A DNA stretch of 64,000 bases, taken from positions 44,398,362 through 44,462,361 of the forward strand of contig CM049307.1 of assembly GCA_026874595.1 (NCBI GenBank), given 5' to 3'. A program made the translations under genes and the position numbers. Below, one piece after another: positions 1-11,855 of the stretch. The notes under the pieces were generated by a model. The model saw nothing but the letters and a program-made list of their open reading frames with translations. It was not told where the DNA came from and did not search any database. Numbering within the stretch: the first letter of the stretch is position 1; every line of letters starts with the position of its first letter. The DNA comes from Sipunculus nudus. Lineage: Eukaryota; Annelida; Sipuncula; Golfingiida; Sipunculidae.

Positions 1-969
1 TAAATCAATCGGTGCGTCAATGTGGTGTCCTCTCGTCTTGGCTCTACCTGTTGTACATTAATGACCTTTTGGTTCAACTAAGACAATGTGGGTACGGAAC
101 CAAAGTAGGAGAAACTTATGTTGGCTCACCTGCACAAGCAGATGACCCCTTAATGTCATGTTCACCGTGTGGTCTACAGAAAATGCATAATATTTGTTAC
201 ACGTATTCGCAGAGGTGGCGTTTTAAGTTTTAATCCCAATAAAACGGTAGTACTAGTTTTTCGGGAATCTCGAAAAGCCATTAATAAATTGAATAAAAAA
301 GGCGGTGGTGGTACCAAACAGATGGACAAGTTAGGCACCATAAGCATCTTGGCTTGCAAATTGAGGGAACCCTTTCTTTTTAAGGCCAAAAGCGATGAGG
401 CATGTCGCAATGGACGGGGTGCATATTTGTCACTTTTTTTGTTCATGGGTTCACAAGCTCTTAATTCACTTTCCTCATTATATAAAGGTTTATAAAACAG
501 TTGTTTACCCGAGGGTTGAAACGATCGGAAATAATGCACAGAATCCCCATTTAACACATGCAGGGGCTTCATTTAAACACCCGTACCGACATTGCTCTCC
601 AATTGCCAGGGGTTCCCTGGAAAAATGCATTCATTGAAAGGACTAAATTATTTCGATTCTTCATAACATCTGCACCGTGCATGAATCCCAAACAAATCAC
701 ATAGCTTAAACAAGAAGCATACGTGTGGTAGCAAATATATATATACAGTATTGGAGAAGTATAATCTAGAGGGAATTATTTGGTCACTAGATAATAAGTA
801 TTTTCTTCATAAACGGCTATGGCAGTCAGTAACTACCAGTTATATAGTTAAATATGAACAAAATCAATATTGGGAAAGAACCTGGCATAAGTCAGTCTTT
901 AATATGTTTAATCTTGTAAAATCGGATTGTTTACTTCAATCTTCATATGGCCATATGCGTCGTTCATAA
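1..969 (+). pseudogene. Decayed non-LTR retrotransposon, C-terminal part of reverse transcriptase
   Basis: This is the 3' part of an old LINE reverse transcriptase, cut by the left edge of the window. The first frame (about 12-235) reads the RT motif B region, RQxGVLSxWLYLLYINDL, followed by a QADD box in the place of the usual YADD catalytic motif. The reading then jumps frame near 230, 380-480 and 570. Downstream pieces at about 573-704 (TRTDIALQLPGVPW) and 751-969 still resemble the C-terminal tail of this LINE type. Several frameshifts, a stop at about 705 and substitutions in motif B (G to C) make it non-functional. The clade cannot be fixed by eye; it looks like a family common in molluscs. 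Confidence 0.75.
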
Positions 970-1186
970 ACAGGGAAATGTCATTTGCTGTGTTTCTCTT
1001 GTCATGTTTTGACGTTAACGAACACTGTATTTCTCGGGTTTATGCACTTATGTGGGAAAATATTTGATTGCTTGAATGGTTATGTTATAAAAGAAAAACC
1101 AGACAAAATCTCTCGGACAATTATCCAAAATTTATAGTTATGTTTTGTATTTGCTTTGATTCTACAAGGTCCGGAGAGCCATTGAG

Positions 1187-1560
1187 CAACCAGAGGTCCG
1201 ATTTCGCGCATGCGCGATAGATCCCAAACAAAGAGTAGTCCAAACTAGTCTATACATGGACCTTCATGTCCTCTGAACTGTAGGAACTGTCGCAAGAGAT
1301 CTGTACGATAAGTCAAGGGGCGTCTGGTGAAATGACACGGTTAGCACCGTGTGAGCCCGTGTATCGGATCCAACGCCTGAGCCATCGAAACATGCGATGT
1401 TTCAGTTAAGGGGCACATATATTCCATTCTTTTGTTGTTCAAGGCAGTCAGGGCATATCCTGATTGACAGGTGTTAATTGCTGCAGGTGTTGGCAATACA
1501 CGGAGTCCCACGCGCTGTGGCGTTTACGCATGTCAACGCGTTTGATCGCGCCCGGTACAC
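1187..1560 (+). repeat. Dispersed repeat, copy 1 (partner at 56.34 kb)
   Basis: This block matches 56340-56665 in the same orientation. Shared landmarks in the same order are GATCCCAAACAAAGAGTA, TACATGGACCTTC, a degenerate AACTGTCGCAAGAGAT block, and TCCTGATTGACAGGTGTT. The two copies differ by many substitutions and indels, so they are old. No coding potential or terminal repeats were recognised, and the element class is unknown. Confidence 0.6.
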
Positions 1561-3862
1561 ATTTTTCACACATATGTTTAGGGCAAGACAGTGGTTTCAG
1601 GGCAATATTTTGGCAGGCACCAGTTAATTTCTTAGAGAAGACGCTGTCTTTCGTGTTAATACAACATGTTTTATAGGTAGTCAGGCCCTTTTAATTGCCT
1701 ACATCCCAAGGCTCATTCGTGCATATGTGACTGCACATTTATAAATATGAGTGGAAGTCCTTCCTGGTTCCAGATCATCAGCCGGACATACACCAACATT
1801 TAATCGATTCTTTATTGGCCCATTCCCGAGGTACCGTGAAAATTTCATGGGATTCCATTCAACATAGCGTGAGTTATGTTGTGGACAAACACATACACAC
1901 ACGACAAATATTTCACAGAATCACATGAGCTTTCGATGTAGCTTCCACTGCCAAAATAGTAGATAATCTGACGCATCTGCAGTCGCCTTGGCTGAGATGG
2001 CAAGTGGTGATCTATCAAACTATTTTAACTCTTTATTATGATCCTGACAGTATTTTTCATTCTTCCATGTGTCAAGTGGGTTTATCGTTATTGTGATAGT
2101 TGTAACCCCCCCCCCCCCCCCCCCGAAGGAATGGACTTCCCAGGTTCTTTTAAACCGTGGCCTTCAGCGGCTGAAATGCACACAAACACTAAAATAAATG
2201 AGAAAGCCGCGTGTAACAAGATCAATACTACACACTAGATATGAAGATCCTTTGAGTCCATATGATTACACAAATTTACCGAGTCCTGATTAATCCTGAC
2301 ACTCGTCGTCAGCACATATTACAGAAAGTTTATCTGGCAACACGGCCGCTGGTCATATGATCGTCGCGCAAGTGACTTAGGTATGCACTCCTCTAGTCGA
2401 GGCGGTTTATAATGATATACATACGCACAAGCACTTCACGCTTGTTTTGACTCAGTTCTCACTCCTTAGGTTTTCGCTTCTCTGAATCACTGACAGATTT
2501 GCTCACAGCCTACTCTGTAACATCACTCAGACAATGTCTGTCACTGCAGTATTATCCAGGATGTATCCAGCACTCTATACCTGAATATGCTACCTCACAC
2601 GACAATATTCGGTACCATTCAAAATGATCAGCGTATCAATTGTCCCGGTCTATTTGATCGGCTTCACCATGGCAGAAACACATCAGCAGTTTATAAGTCC
2701 TTCTGTAAACAAAACTCTAACGTCCGTAGAGAGCTTTACGTTGGTCACCGGGAAATCGTTCCTCAGCTGATCTCAGCTATCTCGGACCCTCCTCTGGACC
2801 GAGAAAACTGTCAGACTACACCATCTAGCGCGCTGACCTAGGATATTTTGTCTTAACTCTCGCGTTTACAGCTTAAACATTGATGCTTACGTCACACGTT
2901 CTGGCCACCCTTGGCCTATCGCCTTACAATATTATGCGGCCTGTCATTAATTGCATGAATACTAAAATAGACACGCCTGCAGAGACCAAAGCATGGGAAA
3001 AAATCAAGTATGCAGGTGCTTTGCCTCCGCAATCTGTATTAAACAATTTCACCACAGGAACCATCTAGACTAAAAATCGGCAAGAACAAATTTTCATGGA
3101 ATTATAACTGTACTGTAACCAAAAGCAAATAAAACACTTGGGTTCTCTAAACCTAAATTCACTAGCAATGGATACATGGTACTGCATATTAAAGTAAACA
3201 AATTATAGAAACGATCATCTTGTTATACTATCTATACTTGAATGTGCAATAAAATAACTAAGTCACAGTCCTCTTGTGACAATAGTATTGTTGTTGATAA
3301 TACAAATATCATGAGAAACACAAGCTGTAATGTGGGTAATCTTTTGTGCGTTGCACGCTTCGAGGTTATTGGGATGCCTGCTAGGGCCCCTTATCAACTG
3401 ATGCGGAACGCGCGCTGAAAAAAAATGCGCTTTTCTATATGCGCGGACCCGGAATTCCTCCTTCACGTGACGTGTTATCACAAGGGATTCCCTGTCCCTA
3501 AGCGTTCCCGGCAACGTATCTGTTATGTGCAGTGTCCTGTGTACCTGCATGCATTAAAAATCCGTTATATTTGCAGGAACTTGTATTTTTTTTAATACGG
3601 TATAGTGTACTATTGACATGCGTTAGGGGATCGTATATACGAGAAGATTATTTACTACCGTAGTCGGTCATAAGTTATTTACCCCTCACACGCACACAAA
3701 CACACACCCACACATACACATTGCTTAACCTCCATATGACTTTTTTTCATATACATACATTATCATGGTGGATAACGTATGTATATGGGGATATACGTGG
3801 CATAAATGGAGAAAAACAATGCATCGTTCTCTTACAGTCCATTCTATAGTACCGCTTAAATA
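1561..3862. other. Intergenic stretch, no supported gene
   Basis: It contains a 19-base poly-C run (2106-2124) and two moderate open stretches, 2587-2841 and 2880-3068 on the plus strand. Neither has a recognisable domain, a good splice context or a homologous copy in the window, so neither is called. Low-complexity CA-rich sequence lies near 3690-3722. Confidence 0.5.
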
Positions 3863-4909
3863 CAGTCGAGCCCACTTTGTGTCATATCGGTCAATAGAAA
3901 ATCCCGTTTATTGTCACATAAATCTGAAATCCCAAACCATTTCCTATATAAACAATGGTACATCTGACCGTTTAATATTATGGAATATTGTCATAATCCC
4001 GCTTATTGTCATGCTTAGAACCCTTGGCAATGATACCAGATCGCAGTTAATATCACATCAGGGGCCGACACGGCGATCAACGAGGCCAAGAGCCTGTAAT
4101 CGGTCAGGCGTATCAAACAATCACATCTCCCACCTGTGTGCGGCAGGCAATGCAGTGATGCATGCAGGTCACTCCCCGTCACTTAGCTAATTTACGTCTT
4201 AAGGTGCAACGGTAATCCACAGCATTGCGTTTCTTGCAAGGCCGTGGTTTACACCTCGCTGACGTTTCGCAGAAATGATATGAAGCACGAGCTCTGAACG
4301 TTGCTTCCGACCGGAAATACCCTTTAAGGGTCCACGAAACTCTGGAGGTTTTGTTAGCACTGGAGGAGATACCCGGTCCAAAACCTCAATCGCGGCGAAA
4401 CTTCAGAAAGTTGACAATGGCATGACGATGCCCGCTCCCCCAACCATCCTGTCAAAAAGACGATCATGGAAGTTTGAGTCATTAATAAGATATCCAGAAA
4501 ATAAGGCGCAATAATCGGGGAATTAATAATCTAGTTAAATAGTTTTCCTACGCATAACGTTATAACAGTGCCGCATATTTCAAGACATTTTACCTCATGA
4601 CCGAGACGCTACGACTCTTTCTGTTGGCAAGTCGGATTTTGTCTGTTATTGAAGCATGCGGCACATAACTTGCAGGAAATTAATTGTCAGGTGCGCATAA
4701 ACGTAATTTGATATGCCGTTGTGCAAAAAATATATTCATAAACGATTCTGTTTCCTTTTTAATGATGGTTTATTTAATATAATTTGAGATATAATGCTTC
4801 TTCTATGACTCAAAAGGACATCGATGTTTAAGCCCGCATAATGTTACATCCCGGTTATTATCATAATTTAGTCATGCACCACCGACATGACAATGAGCGG
4901 GCTTGACTC
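3863..4909. mobile_element. Inverted-repeat DNA transposon (Tc1/mariner/pogo-like), non-autonomous
   Basis: The left end reads CAGTCGAGCCCACTTTGTGT and the right end, on the opposite strand, reads GAGTCAAGCCCGCTCATTGT; the two then continue to match (TCATATCGG / TCATGTCGG). A TA dinucleotide flanks each end (3861-3862 and 4910-4911), as expected for Tc1/mariner-type target duplication. The 1047-bp interior has no transposase-like reading frame. The half from about 4395 to 4909 is repeated inverted at 53321-53830, showing that this is a family and not a chance palindrome. Confidence 0.7.
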
Positions 4910-4949
4910 TATGTTGATAGCATCGGCCTTTAACCGAATAAAACTAAAA

Positions 4950-5272
4950 GGCAAAAAAATAAGGTTTGGTTCTCGGACAACTTTTTTCCAGAAAACAATG
5001 AAGGACGGCGTTTTTTTTATTTATTGTATGTTTCGATTTAAATGGAAAACATTAAGGGAAAAGCATGATGATAACATATTTATTTTGCTTTACAAGTAAA
5101 ATTACTTCACAACAGAGGAAATTTTGTCAAAATTGTATGATTTTATCTTCTTGAAAGAAAAGTCCAAGCGGCTGGAGCTCAAAAGGTGTAAGTTTCTATT
5201 GAAAATAAAAAATAAAAAAAAAACCTTTGATGTAGATGCTTGAGGACCATACCTTTTATTTATTTTCTGGCC
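4950..5272. mobile_element. MITE, GGTTCTC-CAGGCAC family, copy 1
   Basis: This copy has inverted terminal repeats running inward from GGCAAAAAAATAAGGT-TGGTTCTC on the left, mirrored by GGACCATACCTTTTATTT-CTGGCC on the right. The interior holds the family landmarks TGTATGTTTCGAT and GGAAATTTTGTCAAAATTGTAT. It is the most diverged of three copies (others at 6644-6965 and 18503-18766). No coding capacity. Confidence 0.65.
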
Positions 5273-6643
5273 TTATAATAACAAGAGAATGGGAGGGGCC
5301 CCGGGGACCCTTTTGTACCGAATCGAATAATTTTTCTCGGAGGCCCTGCCTACCTATATGTACTTGGGGGGGGGGGGAGTGCCATGCGGTTTATCACATA
5401 TCAGATTCAGATGTTTTAAACATTGGGGTTACTTACTCTAATCAAATAACAGGTCATATAACGCCCTCAAATTGCTTCCCGACATTCCCGTGCCCAGCAA
5501 AATGGGAAGCTGTCACTAAAAAGCAAAGAGGGGATCGCCTGGGAGCCAATGCTGTTACATTTCTTTTTTAATACTGACAGCACTACACTTGATTAGCCTC
5601 TGAGAGTTCTTTCTTGTAAGTTCTTTCAAAGTTAAATGAATAATAGTAAAGGTATTATAGCTATAATTCAATGACACTCATAAGGTATTACTCTCAAATA
5701 TGTAATTGTACGTGTAATTTATTTGCTCATACGTCCTCTCATATAGCATTAGCTATTTACGAATAAAATATGCCCGTACATTCTGGTTAAATTGCCATCG
5801 GCAAGTAAAATGATCCGGTTCTTGAAGATTGCACTGTATTTCGATTCTTCTGTAAACAGACCTAAGATAGATCCGTTACAGATGTTCTGTGATTGCCAGT
5901 CGTTCTCAAAGGAGTTCTGGAGAAATATCTTCCTAGCGGAGATTAAGATTAGTTTCATATACTTACAACCTCGGGCTAACTCGACGTAATACTCCTATCT
6001 CTATTTTTACAAAGTTAAGAGAGAATGCAGGTCAATGTGTTACAGAAATGACAGTTAAAGCTGTATATATTTAGGCTGTTATGCCCCAAGGATGCGCATG
6101 CATGGTAATTTGACGATATGACATTATTTCTCTTTTTTTTCTCTATAATTTTTCATTCAATAACTTAACTTAATGTGGTCCAAAAGTGATAATATATGAT
6201 GTTTTTTTTGTGATGCCGAGAGTAGGATTTTTCTTTATTTCTACAACCATTAAGATTCTTCAACGACCTTTGGCCGGAAGGCTTGACGGCATCGAGGGAC
6301 ATTTTATATATCCCTACCTACTTTCAGCCACTCTAAAAACACCCTCATTTCCACTGAAGAACACGCTCATACCATTTTTACCTAAATGTTAATATCAATC
6401 TATACCATTATTGTGGTATTATATATCAGCTGTTGTCGAGCAATCCCTGTGCGACCAAGCCTCGACAATGCCCGGTTTTGTTCTTAAACTGTCGGGGGGG
6501 GGGGGTCATGTTCTGTATTATCCCCAAGACATGTGACATTATTTCGAGAAACTACTTGCATCTAAGACAATGTATCGAGCTCCGCCGGATTTCAACTTTA
6601 CCCATGAATATGAAATCCCGGACGAAGAAATAGGCCTTGATAA
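5273..6643. other. Intergenic stretch, no supported gene
   Basis: AT-rich unique-looking sequence. It holds poly-G runs near 5367 and 6495. Short open frames here have no recognisable domain or splice-site support. Confidence 0.5.
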
Positions 6644-6965
6644 GGCCAAAAAATATATGGTTCTCAGGCACATTTTTTTCAAAAATCAGTGCGGGCGGGC
6701 AATATTTTAACTTTTATATATGTTTCGATAAAAATTTCACATGATCAGGGAAGAGCTTTAAATAACAGATTTGTTTTTTGCGGAACAGGTAATAGCACTA
6801 CATAACAAAGAAAATCTGAACAAAATTTTACAATTATATTTTCTTCTTAAAAGATGAAAATCAAAATATATTTTTTTTAACGCGGGTTGGGGGGCGGGTG
6901 GGGGGGGGGGGTGTTAAAATTGACGCGGGTGTTGCCTGAGAATCATACCTTTCATTTTTGTATAC
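6644..6965. mobile_element. MITE, GGTTCTC-CAGGCAC family, copy 2
   Basis: Left terminal repeat GGCCAAAAAATATATGGTT-CTCAGGCAC; right end TGCCTGAGAATCATACC followed by a TTTCATTTTTG tail, its reverse complement with a few changes. The interior matches the 18.5 kb copy (GTTTCGATAAAAA, ATGATCAGG, CTACATAACAAAG, GACGCGGGTG) and contains an expanded poly-G tract at about 6891-6911. It lies about 120 bp upstream of the GPCR open frame, inside its putative intron or 5' flank. Confidence 0.75.
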
Positions 6966-7082
6966 CTAGAGCTAAACAAGTGCATTGTGAAGGATAAAGA
7001 ATCTCAAAACAGCCTTTTACTGACCTTCAGTTACATGAAAGTTGAACCTTAAATACAACGGTGATATCTCATGTAATTTTTC

Positions 7083-8486
7083 ATGCAAGGACTTGTGCTT
7101 TGTTTTTCGTCAAATAAACTGCTAATAATCAACTGTATTTTACTTGCAGGTCCAAACCTTGCTCGCCTCTTTTGGTTGCTAACAACAATAGCAATATGCC
7201 TGGCCATCCCTGTCACAAAACGGTACGATGAGCAAAAGGATTTAACGGAAATGGGAGGATCCACGGCGCTGATGACGTCACACAAGGGTCCCCAGTACTC
7301 GATTTCCGACGCACCTATCACTCCTGAACCAATCACCGGCTCTGATCTAAATGAAGGTGGGGCAAGACACCTCTCCACGGAACAAACAACGTGGGCCAAT
7401 AGCAACGTTCCAAACGCTACTGAGGCAAATGAAGGAACAACACTTACAGGTAGACAAGGCGTGGATAATTGGGATCCGTGTGGTTACATGGAATCTACTC
7501 TGTATTTATTCACAGGTGTTGCTTGCTTATTCGGATTCGCAGGCAACATAATAAGTGTCATCGCTTTGGGCCGAACAAGCAGTCAGATGTCCAGTGGTCT
7601 GCTTCTGTCAGCGCTGGCGATATGCGACCTGTTATACTTGATATTAAAATTCATGCTGCGGCCCATGTACACCATTCTGGGCAGGTTCTGGCAGCCTCCA
7701 GGCTTCTGGGACTGGTACATCTACCTGACCATGTATGGGTGGCCTTCAGTTACGGTCACCCACACTGCTGCCACCTGGGTGACAGTGCTGGTAACGATAC
7801 ATCGGTTCATCGCTGTGTGCTTTCCCCACCATGCAGCGCGTCTATGCCGACTGTCACTCGCGAGGAAACAGTTAATTGTTGTTTTGATCTGCGCAACACT
7901 ATTCAGTCTGCCCTTATACTTTGATAGTTACGTTGCTACGGTTCCAAATGGGCGCGGAGGCACAAAGCGAATACGAAAATACACCGCCTTGGGCTTAAGC
8001 TGGGCATACCAGTCCATCTACCGCACGGCTCTATACTCAACCTTCGTCTATATCATACCGCTAGGGGCGCTGTTTGTCATGGTTGTAAAGCTCATCAGAG
8101 CGCTACAAGAAGCAAACCGGCGGCGCGCCAAGATGACCACCTCTTCGCCAGCTCAAGATGACATCACCAAGATCCTGATCGCCATCGTTGTGGTTTTCCT
8201 GGCCAGTCAGATATGGAATCCTATGCGCAGACTTGCCGAGGCCATCGAGGGTAAACAAGGGGGCTGCTGGTCAGCCCATCACATGTGCGCGTCCATCGGT
8301 ACGACCGTGACTGCCATCAATTCTTCGACTAACTTTGTCATCTACATCTGGTTTGGGAAGCGGTTCCGGGAAGCTGTGCTTGACATGTGTCACTGCGGCG
8401 CTAGGGGCAACCCTCCACTCTCAAAGCAACCCACAGAAGTCACCAACGTCAAAACCAAATCCTCCTTGTTTACAGAGCAAAACTGA
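7083..8486 (+). CDS. Class A GPCR, FMRFamide-receptor-like
   Basis: The longest open frame (467 codons) encodes a rhodopsin-family receptor, expected at the plasma membrane and coupled to G proteins. Visible landmarks are GN in TM1 (154-155), LSALAICDLLYL in TM2 (D182), IHRFIAVCFP at the end of TM3 (HRF at 240-242 in place of DRY), the TM5 proline (P326), WNP in TM6 (378-380) and NSSTNFVIYIWFGKRFR in TM7/helix 8 (413-429), the last being typical of protostome FMRFamide-type peptide receptors. Residues 1-130 are a Ser/Thr-rich N-terminus with an NAT sequon at 111. A good 3' splice site (TTTTACTTGCAG, ending 7149) lies inside the frame, so the exon probably starts at 7150 and ATG 7083 may be intronic. 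Met57 (7251) is an alternative start. Ligand is inferred only from family; other short neuropeptides are possible. Confidence 0.88.
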   Translation: MQGLVLCFSSNKLLIINCILLAGPNLARLFWLLTTIAICLAIPVTKRYDEQKDLTEMGGSTALMTSHKGPQYSISDAPITPEPITGSDLNEGGARHLSTEQTTWANSNVPNATEANEGTTLTGRQGVDNWDPCGYMESTLYLFTGVACLFGFAGNIISVIALGRTSSQMSSGLLLSALAICDLLYLILKFMLRPMYTILGRFWQPPGFWDWYIYLTMYGWPSVTVTHTAATWVTVLVTIHRFIAVCFPHHAARLCRLSLARKQLIVVLICATLFSLPLYFDSYVATVPNGRGGTKRIRKYTALGLSWAYQSIYRTALYSTFVYIIPLGALFVMVVKLIRALQEANRRRAKMTTSSPAQDDITKILIAIVVVFLASQIWNPMRRLAEAIEGKQGGCWSAHHMCASIGTTVTAINSSTNFVIYIWFGKRFREAVLDMCHCGARGNPPLSKQPTEVTNVKTKSSLFTEQN

Positions 8487-9449
8487 TTCTTGGATAGCCA
8501 CTCATGATTTGGAACTCCAACTTGAGGTAGTCTCGAGACATTGTAACACTGATTTTTTTAGTGTCGAAACTTTACTCGATACCTTGTAAGAAAGACATTG
8601 GACTTGATGCAAGCAATTTGTGGAAAAGTCCTCTTAGACCTTCACGAAGGAAAGTAGATAATAACTGTTTTATATACATATTCATGTTGTTGCCGCATTG
8701 GACTTATGTGTTCCACTGGCTCATTGTTTTTGTTGTGATACCTTTCGATGTAATATTAATAATGTTATAGGGGGAGACCTCCGTACAGCCTTATTGAACA
8801 TGACTCTAGTATGTGCCTTGTGACCAAATAACACTAAGAAGCGGGTAAAGGGGGGGGGGGGGGGGGCGGGGATGGCGTACCCCGAAACTTTTCCAGCCAC
8901 AGCAATCTTTTATAAGCGGTTCAGACCAATCTTTAAGGCCTGACCACACCCCCACCCTACCCCACCCCACTCTTTTTCCTTAAACGGGGCCTTTTATTTG
9001 GGTCTGTCATTAGTGATCACGGGATGGACCTCTTCTTTCCCTATATCATAGATCCACCCCTGAGATTTTAGTTTTAGTGGACGCTTTTGGTGTTGGTGTC
9101 TGAGGAAGTCCAGCCATGACCCTTCATGTGATCATATGGCCCGAGGACCGACAACGATGAGACCAACGCAAGTTTGTATTATCGGAAGGTAAAGCGATGT
9201 TGCATTTTTATTAATGATTGGCTATAACGCTTGGATGGCGTTTTGGTGCAAGTGTTAGCTTTGTGATATTAATATTCTTGGGACAATTGGGCTCATTCTT
9301 ATTTAAACTGACAATAACATTAATACATGCCACTTGTATTAGTTTAGGAAGTACTGAAGAGAGTTAGCTTTCAGTTACTTGTGAATCGACGAGAATGCGA
9401 CCACAAGCTGTAGGTTAATTCAGGATGGCTTTGGAACCGGGTGTAGTGA
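8487..9449. other. GPCR 3' flank and intergenic sequence
   Basis: A likely 3' UTR follows the GPCR stop codon, but no clear AATAAA signal was seen close by. A 17-base poly-G run sits at 8850-8866. Nothing else could be supported. Confidence 0.45.
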
Positions 9450-10165
9450 TTTCAGGTAACCCCCCTTCAGATTATCCCGGGGGTTATCTGAAATCGATTT
9501 CAGATTAACCCCAGCAACTTGACATTGATTTCTGATTACCCCAACGGTTTCAGATTACCCCTCGAAACATTTTTCTGTATGTTTATTTGCTTGAATTTCT
9601 TATAATTTCTTTCTTTGGATTTCAAATAAGATTTAATCTTTATCAAATACAATTAAGCGACATTTTTCTGAAAAGCTCGGGGACTTTATTTTTGTTCGAA
9701 TAAACGATTTTTCGGATAAACGATTCCACTCCATTCACAATTATTTTCAACCTGCCGAGCACATGAGTTTACCAGAGTCTTACCGACATAAATTAATGAA
9801 GCTAGTGCAAAATACTCGTTGAAAGCAGTATTATGTTAGATTTTGCATCAACTTAATCAATTTATCATGTAAGTATTTTTATTTGTCAAAGATTGATTCG
9901 AACTTCGAACTAAAATCTAAAGTTAGTTTCACCACCTGCTGTCCACGTGTTTTTTGTATATATATATTTTTTTTCAAAAAATTTATATTTTTACTTTTTT
10001 TCTTTAAAAAACTACATTAGAAGTGACAACCTTTAATTGTTTTCCTTGAAATATAACGTACCAGTTGGTTAAATAAACGAGGGGTTATCTGAACGAGTGG
10101 TGGGCTAACCTTAAATTACATTCAGACAGAAATCGATTACTGGGGGGGGGGGGGGGCTGAAATGT
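9450..10165. repeat. Inverted-repeat element built from TTCAGATTACCCC units
   Basis: The left end (about 9450-9570) carries at least five degenerate units of TTTCAGATTACCCC, two of them facing each other as the perfect palindrome TCTGAAATCGATTTCAGA inside GGGTTA...TTAACCC (about 9480-9514). The right end (10080-10165) carries the same units in inverted orientation (GGGGTTATCTGAA, AGAAATCGATTACTGGGG) with a poly-G run at 10142-10156. The roughly 500-bp core is AT-rich without coding sequence. A related single end lies at 13140-13300. Element class unknown; a foldback-type transposon is my best guess. Confidence 0.6.
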
Positions 10166-10679
10166 GGTTAAACCTGAAGTCTAACACCGACGTTGTCTCT
10201 CCACAAAGTATATACAAAGTGAAGGAAACACAGAGTGCTTGTTCATGTAACATGTCGAGGGATTATATTTGAGGCTCTTACAACTTAACCCTTGCTCAAT
10301 ATTTGTTGATGAATATTATGCACCCATCTGAGACTCGCTCAGCCTATTTATAGCACAAATGTTGTTGAAATGACCATTAAATTGCAATGACTTGGATATC
10401 TGTTTGCAAACGTTGTGTTTCTGCTTATTAAGGCACGCCCATCAAAGACATAACAACACACTCTGCCATTATTTCATTCCACAGTGGCAATAATATATAT
10501 TAAGCGTCAGTTATATACCTACAGAAACATGACCGGTACACAGGCTAGTGACATTTTGTTAAATGTAATATCTAGATATATGTCGTAGTCGTATTTCATT
10601 AGGCAAAAAATGTCAATTAGGGTCTCTTAGGATCGTTATCGTAAATAGGCCAAGTCTATAATCTAACTCGGTTTGTTGC

Positions 10680-10960
10680 CTCCGCCAGGAGCTATGCTTT
10701 CATCCCGTTTGTGTGTTTGTGTGTTTGCTTTCAACAAAAATCATGAACGGAATGTCATTGAATTTTTAGAGCAATTCGGGGATGGGCCAATGAAGAATAG
10801 ATTAGATTTTGGTTGGGTCCGGTACATGGCCCGGATATAGGAACGTCATCAAAGAATACTCACAAATCTACGGTCATTTATGCACGAATGAACCTGGGAT
10901 AATGGATCAAATAAATGAATGACGGAGGCTTGCGTTCATTAGAATGCAGATTTCTAATTT
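10680..10960 (+). repeat. Dispersed repeat family B, copy 1
   Basis: This matches 12175-12450 and, in its 3' part, 19480-19585. Ordered landmarks are GCCAGGAG, GTTTGTGTGTTTGTGTG, ATCATGAACGG, GGGCCAATGAAGAATAGATT, GGTCATTTATGCACGAATGAA and GGAGGCTTGCGTTCATTAGAA. The order resembles a repeat type spread across many animal genomes that ends in a GGAGGTCTGCGCTCTCCGAG motif. Non-coding. Confidence 0.65.
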
Positions 10961-11475
10961 ACTAAGAGTGGCTATTCACTTTAATTAGGGTGTATCACTT
11001 TTTCAATCCGCTTTAACTTTCTTCTTTTCAACGTTTATCCCTGACTGGATATAATATCCGATTAATTGGTCAGTCATTTGGGTTGTCATTTTGCCAAATA
11101 CAAATCTAGCTGACATTGTCATATCTGGCGCAAATATATATATTTTTTTTTTTTAACGACGGGTGGGTATAATCAATGTAATGGAGGTAATACGCGTCTT
11201 TTTCTAAACAGGTCAACATGATGGCAAAATGCCACGTAAGACCATCGAGTCCAGGACCGACCTTTCCCCACAATAGTCCCCAGATTTAAAAAATATCATA
11301 TATCCGACTTACACTGTTCATTCTGGCCCCACTACCAACCAGAGCTGGTCACACTGGACGCTTAACAGCAAGTAAATAATGGCACTATAGCCTTAGCTGG
11401 TTCCTGTGTCCGATATAAAAGAATATACGACGGGGAGAGATTGAGGACAGGAGTCAGTCTAGTATAACGAAAACA

Positions 11476-11855
11476 CTATTTTGCAGTTGTACGACAAACC
11501 CTCTCTCTCTCACTTTGGGAAATGGCGGAACTTTGCTTGGCGATCTGTTCAGGGTCTCTTGTATGAACGCCAGTCTCCTGGCCGGATACCCGTCTCTTTT
11601 TCCTCTTCCCAAGCCAAATCACTACAACAGTCAGGCAGATGAGAAAAACACATACGGTTACCACGGCGACCATGACGGGGGTGGAATCCTGACTGTCGTT
11701 TGTAGAGGCACCAGTGGTAAATCCAACTGTGGACGGGTCGTCATTGGTGGCTGTACTATAAAACTCAGAGATGACGCTGTGTACTGTGGGAACCCCGGTA
11801 GTCTGAACAAATCTGCTGCTTGTTTCTGCAGGAAGGACCTCGGTAGTGATCCCAG
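11476..11855 (-). CDS. Exon 3: stalk, transmembrane helix and cytoplasmic tail
   Basis: The 3' splice site is strong (TTTGTATTCCACAG before 11855), and the exon starts with two bases completing a phase-1 codon. The reading begins SGITTEVLPAETSS, continues through a low-complexity Thr/Ser-rich stalk, then a hydrophobic run VMVAVVTVCVFLICLTVVVI followed by WLGKRKKRR, and ends at the stop at 11476-11478. The C-terminal tail (about 40 residues) has no recognised signalling motif. Related transmembrane exons lie at 27302-27505 and 54985-55375. Confidence 0.72.

Noticed and set aside
2587-3068. Two adjacent open frames as possible exons
   Set aside because: No recognised domain, no clear splice borders, no paralogue in the window.
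3765-4190. 141-codon open frame
   Set aside because: Runs across the left end of a non-coding inverted-repeat transposon.
7469-7924. 151-codon frame overlapping the GPCR
   Set aside because: It is a shadow of the GPCR in another frame with no domain of its own.
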